Below are positions 1-6,532 of a stretch of DNA of 7,861 nucleotides, piece after piece (position 1 is the first letter of the stretch; every line of letters starts with the position of its first letter). Under the pieces are notes generated by a model. That model was not told the DNA's origin. It searched no databases and was given only the letters and a program-made list of their open reading frames with translations. A program made the translations under genes and the position numbers. The DNA is from Spirochaetia bacterium (GTDB taxonomy: Bacteria; Spirochaetota; Leptospirae; Leptospirales; Leptonemataceae), in contig JACPZR010000116.1 in NCBI GenBank assembly GCA_016195395.1, forward strand, positions 1 through 7,861. Direction: 5' to 3'.

Positions 1-1
1 C

Positions 2-565
2 GACCAGAGCAAGATCAAGCAGGTTCTTGAGGGACAGGCCATGGGAGAAAGCGGTCTCGTAGATTCGGAAACTGCCCCTGAAATCGGCAAACTGACCGGT
101 GCCGACTCGCTTCTCTTTGGGTCTGTAGACCCCAAAAGCACGCAGATACGGATCGTGGATGCGTCCTCAGGAAAGGTCATTGGAGCCGGCGTTATCGATG
201 TCGGTGCGCAGGCGGATGAGACGGCCAAAGGGAATAGTGGAAACGTGCCGGCGGTCAAGAAGATTGATGCGGCAGAGGCGGCTCAGTCGACAGAATTGAT
301 GCAGGTGCGACAAGCTCTGCGGAGATTACACAACAAGAAGCCGAGACTCTTAATTTATGCGGTTTCCACGGATCAGGAGCTGGCCGAGCTTGCCAGCAAG
401 CGTCCCGGACATTCGCGGGCCGTGGCAAAACTACATCAGGGATTGGATGGTGTCCGCAAGCGACGCGTTGAAAGACTCCGCATGCGGGTGCTGGAACTCC
501 GAAAGACGAACCAAGACTTCAACGCGCGGATCGTCGAAATGCGGGCAAGCGCCAAACCAGATTAA
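2..565 (+). CDS. CsgG/FlgO-like envelope protein, 3' part (5' end outside window)
   Basis: The reading frame is open from base 2, so the gene begins before the window and the ATG at 41 is internal. The visible 187 residues begin with a stretch typical of the end of a CsgG/FlgO/LpoB-type domain: a Lys/Gln/Glu-rich helix, then 'GESGLVDSETAPEIGKLTG' and 'GADSLLFGSV', followed by 'IRIVDASSGKVIGAG', the usual 'D..TG.v' strand. In this family the domain occurs in outer-membrane or periplasmic lipoproteins involved in secretion pores, flagellar assembly or cell-wall enzyme activation. The last ~95 residues are different: a charged, Arg/Lys/Glu/Leu-rich helical tail, probably coiled coil, ending in TAA. 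The signal peptide and N-terminal half cannot be seen, so export is inferred. The family call rests on motif resemblance; the precise role is unknown. Confidence 0.6.
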   Translation, partial: DQSKIKQVLEGQAMGESGLVDSETAPEIGKLTGADSLLFGSVDPKSTQIRIVDASSGKVIGAGVIDVGAQADETAKGNSGNVPAVKKIDAAEAAQSTELMQVRQALRRLHNKKPRLLIYAVSTDQELAELASKRPGHSRAVAKLHQGLDGVRKRRVERLRMRVLELRKTNQDFNARIVEMRASAKPD

Positions 566-649
566 GAACAGATTCCCGGCGTTTGCCCGTCAATTATCGG
601 TTGCGTCCAACGCTGGGGAAAAGCAACTTCGCCCACGGACCCGTCACCT

Positions 650-1927
650 ATGAAAGAGTTTTTTATCCCGCCAGACTTCAACCTCGCCACTGCCTGGTTT
701 GCGGACGCCACCCTGCCGTTTGCGCTGAAAACATACCAGAACATCGAGGAGATCGTCATTTCTCCAGAAGACAGCACACTTCTGCGCTCACTGAAAAATG
801 AACGGCTGATCTTCTTCACAAACCACCCCAGCCAGGCAGAGCCGATGATCGCCTGGCACATAGCCAACATGATGGGAAGCCGCTTCCGCTACATGGCCAC
901 CCGCCGGGCCTTCGACTTTGTATTTGGCGCGGTTGGGAAACTCTTTCAAGGGACAGGCGCCTATTCTGTGCTCCCCGGGGTGCCCGACCGGGACTCCATG
1001 CGGATGACGCGACAGATTCTCGCCGCCCCGTCCGGTAAGCTCGCCATTTTCCCGGAGGGCGAACCCATGTGCGGAGAGAACGACAGTCTGATGCCGTTCC
1101 AGCCGGGGTTTCTAAAACTTGGCTTTGGCGCTCTTGCCGATGCGCGGAAGATAGATCCCAAAGCCGACATTTTGATCCTTCCCGGCTTTATGAAGTACGT
1201 CATCAAGTCGCCCCGAGAGGAGATTATCAGCCATCTGGAGACATCCATTCATGAGATCGAAAAGAAACTGGGCCTGGAACCCGGCGAACGAAACCTGCTC
1301 CGTCAATTCTTGATGGTAGGGCGTGTTCTCCTGGAACAGACAGAGAGAGAATATGGCATTGAGCCGGACAACACCGCGGACTTCGATTTCAGAATTGGAC
1401 GCGTCCGTCACCAGATATTGGATAACGTGGCACGCTCCATGGATATCAAGAATTACAACAAGGACGCTGACGCTATCCACAAACTACGTCACCTCACGAG
1501 CATCATCGAACTTCTGGAAGTGGGATACCCGGGACCGGATCTGCCCAAGCTCTCCGCCGCGGAACTGGCCAAAGTGAACCGCGAATGCATCAAGGCGTAT
1601 GACTTCATTGTGATCAAACGGGACTATCTCATTTCACGTCCCACGCCGGAGCGTTTCTACGAATGGCTGCAGCGCTTCCAGTCGCTCGCGCTGGGAAAGA
1701 CACCGCGCGCCCTGGGCGGTGAACCGCACCCCCTGCCACGCCGGGCACACATCACGTTCGCCCCGCCGGTCCGCATGGGCGACTACTACCAAGATTACCA
1801 GAAGAACAAGGGCGAACTGGTGCTCCGGCTTACGGACTCCATCCGAGGAGACATGCAGAAGCTCTTGGATGCTTCCACGTCTCTGACCTACACAATCGTG
1901 GAACCCGGAAACGTCGGGGGCACGTGA
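650..1927 (+). CDS. PlsC-type glycerolipid acyltransferase with large helical insertion
   Basis: Predicted 425-residue acyltransferase that moves an acyl group to a glycerophosphate or lysophospholipid at the inner membrane. Visible blocks in order: 'FFTNHPSQAEP' (residues 55-65, an H-X4-acid motif with His59 and Glu64), 'GAYSVLPGVPDRDS' (103-116, block II), 'FPEG' (134-137, block III) and 'LPGFMKY' (177-183, block IV). The usual closing strand and helix, 'HITFAPPV' plus a Leu/Arg-rich helix, appears only at 367-407. About 180 residues, mostly helical and charged, are therefore inserted, which explains a length well above the 200-260 of common PlsC. The acid of the HX4D motif is Glu rather than Asp. 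No clear transmembrane segment is seen. ATG 650 is the first good start, 84 bases after the previous stop, but it has no convincing Shine-Dalgarno sequence. Substrate (sn-1, sn-2 or another lysolipid) cannot be decided; GPAT-like use is possible. Confidence 0.85.
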   Translation: MKEFFIPPDFNLATAWFADATLPFALKTYQNIEEIVISPEDSTLLRSLKNERLIFFTNHPSQAEPMIAWHIANMMGSRFRYMATRRAFDFVFGAVGKLFQGTGAYSVLPGVPDRDSMRMTRQILAAPSGKLAIFPEGEPMCGENDSLMPFQPGFLKLGFGALADARKIDPKADILILPGFMKYVIKSPREEIISHLETSIHEIEKKLGLEPGERNLLRQFLMVGRVLLEQTEREYGIEPDNTADFDFRIGRVRHQILDNVARSMDIKNYNKDADAIHKLRHLTSIIELLEVGYPGPDLPKLSAAELAKVNRECIKAYDFIVIKRDYLISRPTPERFYEWLQRFQSLALGKTPRALGGEPHPLPRRAHITFAPPVRMGDYYQDYQKNKGELVLRLTDSIRGDMQKLLDASTSLTYTIVEPGNVGGT

Positions 1928-1960
1928 CCTAACGCACGGCGCCAGAATGACGCCCGCCTG

Positions 1961-2791
1961 CTACTCCGGATGGAACGGCGGATGGGTGGGATCAAAGATT
2001 TCGCAGCGGTCGCGCCCTGCCCGCTTGGCACGGTAGAGGGCCTGGTCGGCGCGGTCCACAAGTTCAAAAATATTCTGCACTCCGGACGTATGATCCGCCA
2101 CGCCTACGCTGATCGTAATGCGTATCGTGTGTTCGTCATGCACCGTTAGCGGGTAGTCAGAAATCATACGACGCAGACGTTCGGCAACATCAAGCGCGGC
2201 GGAGGCCGCCGTCTCTGGCAGAACAATAACAAATTCTTCACCACCGTATCTTCCCAGAATATCAACATTACGCATACTGAGGCGAAGACCCTGCGCCACT
2301 TGAAGCAGCGCACTGTCACCGACTTTGTGTCCGTAGTCATCGTTCACCTGCTTGAAATGATCAACGTCGATCATAAGCACGGTAATGGGTCGCTGGTAGC
2401 GCTCTGCCATACGGAAGGCATGCTCAGCGCGCTCCAATACGCTCCGGCGATTCAGGGCGCCCGTCAACGGATCCTCCCCCGCGAGCACCGCGAGTTTAGT
2501 CTCCCGGTCATCGAGAGTGTGTACAAGAGATACGAGAAGGTACAAGACCCACGGCGCAATGAGAAGGGGAATCACGGCGCCGATCACGAGGTCGGCAGCG
2601 AGAATCTGGCCCTTGAGAAGCAGGTCCAGAAGCACAGCAAAGATCACGGACAATAGAGCGGTCAGGCCGGAAAGGAGTGCCGTGGCCGCGAATGTTCCCA
2701 TCGCCTTTATGACTCTCCGGAAAGGGCCGTGCCAAAGCATCTGTTCATTGGACGAAGTCGATTGTGTTTTACCGCGCTCGTCGGCATGCAA
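1961..2791 (-). CDS. Membrane-anchored GGDEF diguanylate cyclase
   Basis: Predicted 276-residue enzyme making cyclic di-GMP from two GTP. Two hydrophobic segments (about residues 32-56 and 66-91) are joined by a short loop, so there is almost no periplasmic sensor; a short linker leads to the GGDEF domain. Domain landmarks: 'DPLTGALNRR' at 107-116, 'IDVDHFK' at 141-147 (metal-binding acids), active loop GGEEF at 183-187, and 'ALYRAKRAGRD' at 251-261. An allosteric inhibition site RNVD (174-177) lies exactly five residues before GGEEF, so both catalysis and product feedback look intact. The start is uncertain: TTG 2791 is the first start after an in-frame stop at 2807-2809; ATG 2740 and ATG 2701 are alternatives, and only the last has a Shine-Dalgarno-like AAAGG in front. 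All keep both membrane segments. The gene is convergent with the acyltransferase (33-base gap) and divergent from the dehydrogenase operon. The signal it responds to is unknown. Confidence 0.93.
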   Translation of the reverse strand: MHADERGKTQSTSSNEQMLWHGPFRRVIKAMGTFAATALLSGLTALLSVIFAVLLDLLLKGQILAADLVIGAVIPLLIAPWVLYLLVSLVHTLDDRETKLAVLAGEDPLTGALNRRSVLERAEHAFRMAERYQRPITVLMIDVDHFKQVNDDYGHKVGDSALLQVAQGLRLSMRNVDILGRYGGEEFVIVLPETAASAALDVAERLRRMISDYPLTVHDEHTIRITISVGVADHTSGVQNIFELVDRADQALYRAKRAGRDRCEIFDPTHPPFHPE

Positions 2792-2812
2792 ATCTTGGAT
2801 ACGAAATCAGAA

Positions 2813-2818
2813 TATAAT
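2813..2818 (+). promoter_or_regulatory. Candidate -10 hexamer (TATAAT) in the divergent spacer
   Basis: A perfect TATAAT lies in the spacer between the diguanylate cyclase and the dehydrogenase, 82 bases before the ATG at 2901. No good -35 sits at 16-18 bases upstream (AAATCT is the 17-base option). The same AT-rich block read on the other strand gives TATATT, which could serve the diguanylate cyclase. A separate perfect TTGACA at 2837-2842 has only a weak -10 partner (TGTCTT at 2859-2864, 16-base spacing). Promoter activity is an inference from these hexamers; the exact pairing is unresolved. Confidence 0.35.
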
Positions 2819-2862
2819 GATGCTACTCCTATCTTCTTGACACTGCCAAACGCAGGCGTGTC

Positions 2863-2878
2863 TTGTGACAGCGCACAA
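2863..2878. promoter_or_regulatory. Dyad TTGTG-N6-CACAA upstream of the dehydrogenase-cyclase operon
   Basis: Two perfect 5-base inverted arms are separated by six bases, centred about 30 bases before the ATG at 2901. The dyad falls in the spacer just where a transcription start or operator would be expected. The TGTG/CACA arms resemble those of Crp/Fnr-family operators, but the spacing between TGTG and CACA is six rather than the eight of the E. coli CRP consensus. It may be an operator for another dimeric regulator or a chance match. Confidence 0.25.
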
Positions 2879-2900
2879 AGAGAGCAGCACAAGAGGGCCC

Positions 2901-4619
2901 ATGATCCAGAGCAATTACTACCAGGACAATGACGATCTGAAACAACACGTAGAAGAGCTGATAGACTGGAATGAAATCGTAGAGTTGTATGAAGGCGGCT
3001 TTGCGGACGCGGAAGAGTACAAACGCACAAAGAACCCCAAGTTGGAACTGGCTCCCTCCACCGTCGAGGAGGCAAAGCAGTTCTACCAGGAGATCTTCAA
3101 CTCTGTGGGCGAAGTGTCCGGTATGTACGTTTCCCAGGTGGCTCAGGACATCGACAAAGAAGGTCTGCGTTTTGAGGACGGCCGGGTAATCCACCCGCAG
3201 AAGATGGTGGATGTGGTTCACAAATACCAAGAGGCAGGACTTGCACCGGTTGGGTTTAAACGGAAGTACGGCGGACTGGGCCTTCCCAATACTGCCAAAG
3301 CGATTGCGGCGGAGCTGATGTATCGCTCGGACACGTCCGTGACGATCGTGATTGGAAGTATGGGGCTTGCTGGAATTCTTGAACGTTATGCAAGCCCGGA
3401 AATGAGAGAGAAGTGGATTCCCAAAATTGTAGATGGACACTACTGCGTGACCATGGGCCTCTCCGAGCCGGACTACGGATCGGACCTTCCTGAAGTGAAA
3501 ACGCGCGCCGTGAAAAACGGCAACCAATGGCTTCTCACGGGGACCAAGCGTTTTCAGACTGTAGCCTGCGGCCTGAACGGAGAGCCGGCGCTCACCCTGG
3601 CTCTGGCCCGGACTGGAGCCCCGGACAGCGGCGCGCGCGGCCTTTCCTTCTTTATAGTAGAAAGCAAGGATTACCAGATCACCGGCATAGAGAAGAAACT
3701 CGGCATCAAGGCCTCGGCAACGTGCGAAGTTGCATATGAAAACAGTCCCGGCGAACTCGTAGGCCAGGAGGGCTACGGGCTGGTCAAATATGTGATCGGG
3801 ATGCTCAACGGAGCACGACTCACGGTGTCGTCCCAGGGAACGGGGATCGCAACCGCTGCACTCGCTGAAGCCAAGAAGTACGCCTCGGAGAGGATTCAAT
3901 TTGGTAAACCCATCGATCAGATTCCCGCGGTGCGGAGGATGCTCCGCAGGATGGAACGGGAGATTGCCGCCATGCGTTGTCTCATGATTGAAGCCGCCTA
4001 CTCTGTGGATAAATACCAATGGCCGTCGGAACGTCCCGCGGGAACGGGCAGCGCCGCGCCTGACGCGGTGCGATTCTGGGAGAAAGTGGCCAACGTTCTC
4101 ACTCCCATCTCCAAATACTTCAACTCGGAAACGTGCAATGACCTGGTGGACACCGCCCTTCAAGTGCTTGGTGGGGCCGGCTACAGTGAGGAGTACGATG
4201 TGGCGCGTCTCTACAGGGATGCGCGCATTACAAACATATACGACGGCACCACACAGATACAGGTGAACGCGGCGATCGGCGGCATCTCTGCCGGCATGGC
4301 GCCCACGGGCGTATTCCGACAGTACATTGATGCGCTTGACAAAGCATCCGGACAGAACCCCGCCGTTGCAAAGATCCGCTCTGTTTTTGACCGCGTTGTG
4401 GAAACATGGAAAGCTGTGCCGGAACGCACACGCAAAGAAGAACTATCGTTTGAAGTGGTGGAGTCGGCCGCACGGCTCACAGCAAGTCTCCTGATGGAGC
4501 GCGCTCTGGCGCGGAGCACGGCAGGTCACAAAGAGAAGCGACTCGCATGGAACCGCGAATATCACGCTGATTCTCTCGCAGTGCTCTCCGCAAACCTGGT
4601 GCGGCTGGAGAACGCATGA
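2901..4619 (+). CDS. Acyl-CoA dehydrogenase, long form with C-terminal extension
   Basis: Predicted 572-residue flavoenzyme oxidising acyl-CoA to the trans-2-enoyl-CoA, the first step of beta-oxidation, passing electrons to an electron-transfer flavoprotein. In order: an N-terminal helical extension starting 'NYYQDNDDLKQHVEE'; the helical domain to ~180; 'YCVTMGLSEPDYGSDLPEV' at 181-199 (first family signature); the beta domain with 'LLTGTKRF' (211-218); 'RIQFGKPIDQIPAVRRM' (331-347); and 'QVLGGAGYSEEYDVARLYRD' at 421-440 (second signature). A ~100-residue helical C-terminal domain follows, as in long bacterial dehydrogenases. At the position of the medium-chain enzyme's catalytic Glu (IYEGT) this protein has Asp448 (IYDGT). 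ATG 2901 was chosen because AAGAGGG lies just before it and the protein then begins with a family-like sequence; GTG 2865 would add 12 residues of uncharacteristic sequence. The stop overlaps the cyclase start. Chain-length specificity cannot be read from sequence. Confidence 0.93.
   Translation: MIQSNYYQDNDDLKQHVEELIDWNEIVELYEGGFADAEEYKRTKNPKLELAPSTVEEAKQFYQEIFNSVGEVSGMYVSQVAQDIDKEGLRFEDGRVIHPQKMVDVVHKYQEAGLAPVGFKRKYGGLGLPNTAKAIAAELMYRSDTSVTIVIGSMGLAGILERYASPEMREKWIPKIVDGHYCVTMGLSEPDYGSDLPEVKTRAVKNGNQWLLTGTKRFQTVACGLNGEPALTLALARTGAPDSGARGLSFFIVESKDYQITGIEKKLGIKASATCEVAYENSPGELVGQEGYGLVKYVIGMLNGARLTVSSQGTGIATAALAEAKKYASERIQFGKPIDQIPAVRRMLRRMEREIAAMRCLMIEAAYSVDKYQWPSERPAGTGSAAPDAVRFWEKVANVLTPISKYFNSETCNDLVDTALQVLGGAGYSEEYDVARLYRDARITNIYDGTTQIQVNAAIGGISAGMAPTGVFRQYIDALDKASGQNPAVAKIRSVFDRVVETWKAVPERTRKEELSFEVVESAARLTASLLMERALARSTAGHKEKRLAWNREYHADSLAVLSANLVRLENA
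4607..4619 (+). promoter_or_regulatory. Ribosome binding site and ATGA stop-start overlap
   Basis: GGAG at 4607-4610 lies five bases before the ATG at 4616, inside the last codons of the dehydrogenase. The dehydrogenase TGA (4617-4619) overlaps that ATG in an ATGA arrangement. This is the classic layout for translational coupling, so the cyclase is expected to be made only when the dehydrogenase message is translated. The overlap is seen directly; coupling is inferred. Confidence 0.8.
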
Positions 4620-5995
4620 GTTCACAAGACGCAGGCAAAGAAACACCCGCCGGGGCGCACACCCGCCGACATGATGCGCTGAGAGCGCGCATCCGCGACC
4701 GCAGGGAGAGAGCGGCGCAGATTGAAATGCTCCTGGCCCAGGAAGAGGATAACGGCGGCAAGATGATCGTCCGGTTCCGTTTCTTCATTCTATTGCTCTT
4801 CGTCATCGCAGGTTGGACAGGACGCGACGATCTGGAAACGCGCCTCATCAATATGTCCTTTGCCGGCTTCTACCTGGGGTTGAACCTGATCCACTTGGTG
4901 GGGGTGCGAATTCTAAGCGGCGCCATGCGCCACTGGATGAGTTTTGCCTCTGTTGTGGCAGACCTGCTCTTTCTTCTGTCCGTCAACCTATACTACTGGC
5001 ACACGATCAGCCCGGACAACTTTGCTTTCGCGCTGAAGAGCCCTCTTCTCATGTTCATCCTCCTGCCTCTGATGATGACAATCCTCCAGTTCCGACGACG
5101 ACTGATCTTCTTTGCTTTTGCCTCCGTCCTTGTCACCTACCTGGCGTTGATTGGATATGGTTTCTCCGTCAGTATGCCCGTTGGAACCGGCTGGTACGAC
5201 CACGTTCTGGGAAAAGGCGCGTACGTGCCTTCGCTTCTGATTGGTCTCCCGATTTTCACCATCGTGCTCGCCATGATTGCCCGTAACTCGGTGATTCGTT
5301 CGGTGTCGATGCTCGAGCGGATCGGGAGCGCGGAGCAGGAACGTCAGATGCTTTCACGTTACTTCTCTCCGGACGTTGTTCAAGAAATCACGGCAAACCC
5401 CGGGACAGTCATGCGCGGAGGTCGTCAGCCCGTTACGATCCTTTTCTCCGACATCAGGAATTTCACGGCCATGTCGGAAGGGATGGATCCAGGGGACCTC
5501 GCCAATCTGCTTTCAAACCTCCGCCGGCTTCAGATCGACTCTGTCTTTGCGCATTCCGGCACGGTAGACAAGTTCATTGGGGACGCGATTATGGCTACGT
5601 TCGGCACGCCGCACCCGTCGCCTTCCCCGTCTACGGATGCCTTGAACGCGGTTCGGACGGGCTGGGAGATGCTCACACAGCTGGCTCGCTTCAACGAAGA
5701 GAGAAACAGTTCAGCACTTCCCCCCATCAAAGTGGGGATCGGCATCCACTCCGGAGAAGCATTTGCGGGGAACATCGGCGATGAGGAGTATCTGGAGTAC
5801 ACGGTGATAGGGGATGTCGTGAATACCGCCTCGCGCATCGAAAGTCTCTGTAAGCCGCTTGGATCGGTGTTTCTAATTTCAGAAGAGTGCTACGAGTTGA
5901 CGCAGGATCACGTCGTTGTGGCCAAGAAGCCGTTGGTTAAGGTAAAGGGCAAAGAGCACGCGGTACAGGTCTACGAAGTCATAGGGATCATCTAA
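4616..5995 (+). CDS. Six-transmembrane class III adenylate cyclase
   Basis: Predicted 459-residue inner-membrane cyclase converting ATP to cAMP. A basic cytoplasmic N-terminus (1-50, probably helical) is followed by six hydrophobic segments (about 54-68, 79-99, 109-127, 142-159, 162-184, 203-223). A short coiled linker then holds 'RYFSPDVVQEI' (248-258), typical of this family just before the catalytic domain. Catalytic residues are all present: metal-binding Asp279 in 'LFSDIRNFT' and Asp323 in 'VDKFIGDAIMATFG'; adenine-selecting Lys319 and Thr396 (in 'EYTVIGD'); transition-state Asn403 and Arg407 in 'VVNTASRIE'. Lys plus Thr is the class IIIb pattern and argues for cAMP over cGMP. A single catalytic domain means it must work as a homodimer. 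The membrane part matches no sensor domain I recognise. It is coupled to the dehydrogenase upstream. Confidence 0.94.
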   Translation: MSSQDAGKETPAGAHTRRHDALRARIRDRRERAAQIEMLLAQEEDNGGKMIVRFRFFILLLFVIAGWTGRDDLETRLINMSFAGFYLGLNLIHLVGVRILSGAMRHWMSFASVVADLLFLLSVNLYYWHTISPDNFAFALKSPLLMFILLPLMMTILQFRRRLIFFAFASVLVTYLALIGYGFSVSMPVGTGWYDHVLGKGAYVPSLLIGLPIFTIVLAMIARNSVIRSVSMLERIGSAEQERQMLSRYFSPDVVQEITANPGTVMRGGRQPVTILFSDIRNFTAMSEGMDPGDLANLLSNLRRLQIDSVFAHSGTVDKFIGDAIMATFGTPHPSPSPSTDALNAVRTGWEMLTQLARFNEERNSSALPPIKVGIGIHSGEAFAGNIGDEEYLEYTVIGDVVNTASRIESLCKPLGSVFLISEECYELTQDHVVVAKKPLVKVKGKEHAVQVYEVIGII

Positions 5996-6003
5996 AAAAG
6001 ACT

Positions 6004-6020
6004 ATCAGCCTCTGATTTAT
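6004..6020 (+). terminator. Weak hairpin after the cyclase gene
   Basis: ATCAG-CCT-CTGAT forms a 5-base stem with a 3-base loop, followed by TTTA, nine bases after the cyclase stop. The stem is short and AT-containing, so any termination would be weak, and the DUF4399 gene downstream may be partly read through from the operon. Low confidence. Confidence 0.2.
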
Positions 6021-6072
6021 TGATTGTGCGTCAAAGGTCCCCCGCCAGACTCTCCGCGGAGGATTCTCACTC

Positions 6073-6507
6073 ATGAACAAATTGATGATCTCTTGTTTCG
6101 TAATTCTCGCAGCGCTGGCAGCCTGCAACAAGCCTGCGGCCAAGGTATTTTTTGTCTCCCCCAAAGAAGGCGCCGTCATCTCCGGCCCCGCAAAAGATGG
6201 CAAAGTACCGGTAAAAGTCCAGATGGGCGTGGAAGGAATGGTTGTTGAGCCCGCCGGCGAAGTCCACGCGGGAAAGGGACACCACCACATTCTGATCAAC
6301 CGCGACACTGTGGAACAAGGCGGCATCATTCCGCCGTCGGACAATAAGCAGGTAATTCACTACGGCAAGGGACAGACAGAAGCAGAACTCAACCTGGAAC
6401 CGGGCAGCTACACGCTGACGCTGCAGTTTGCAGACGGATCCCATGCGTCGTACGGACCCAATCTCTCTTCCACGATCCACATCAAAGTAGAAGCAGCTTC
6501 CAAATAA
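6073..6507 (+). CDS. DUF4399 family lipoprotein
   Basis: Predicted 144-residue exported lipoprotein. Residues 1-17 form a signal peptide and the lipobox is LAAC with Cys18 as the lipidation site. The mature part is one small beta-rich DUF4399 domain: 'VFFVSPKEGAVISGP' (25-39), 'VKVQMGVEGM' (47-56), 'GKGHHHILIN' (67-76), 'IHYGKGQTEAEL' (95-106), 'LEPGSYTLTLQFADGSH' (108-124) and a closing 'TIHIKVE'. These are the hallmark blocks of the family, whose biochemical role is not established. The conserved histidines (three in a row at 70-72, plus 96 and 124) could bind a metal, which is inference. GGAGG at 6058-6062 lies ten bases before the ATG, so the gene has its own translation signal. It is 77 bases downstream of the adenylate cyclase and may be co-transcribed with it. 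Confidence 0.88.
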   Translation: MNKLMISCFVILAALAACNKPAAKVFFVSPKEGAVISGPAKDGKVPVKVQMGVEGMVVEPAGEVHAGKGHHHILINRDTVEQGGIIPPSDNKQVIHYGKGQTEAELNLEPGSYTLTLQFADGSHASYGPNLSSTIHIKVEAASK

Positions 6508-6532
6508 CCGGCCGCACCTGTTCCGACCCTTG

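Noticed and set aside
1112..1480. - strand open frame inside the acyltransferase gene
   Set aside because: It lies wholly within the well-supported acyltransferase and has no motif or translation signal.
1928..1960. Short GGCG...CGCC repeat between the convergent acyltransferase and diguanylate cyclase genes
   Set aside because: Only four paired bases with a 9-base loop and no T-tract; expected by chance at this base composition.
2865..2900. GTG 2865 as start of the dehydrogenase
   Set aside because: The added 12 residues are polar and uncharacteristic, the GTG has no ribosome binding site, and ATG 2901 follows AAGAGGG and begins the family-like sequence.
2829..4163. Long open frame (444 codons) on the - strand opposite the acyl-CoA dehydrogenase
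   Set aside because: It is a mirror of the dehydrogenase in a high-G+C gene; its translation is His/Arg/Phe-rich with no family motif, while the + strand has complete dehydrogenase signatures.
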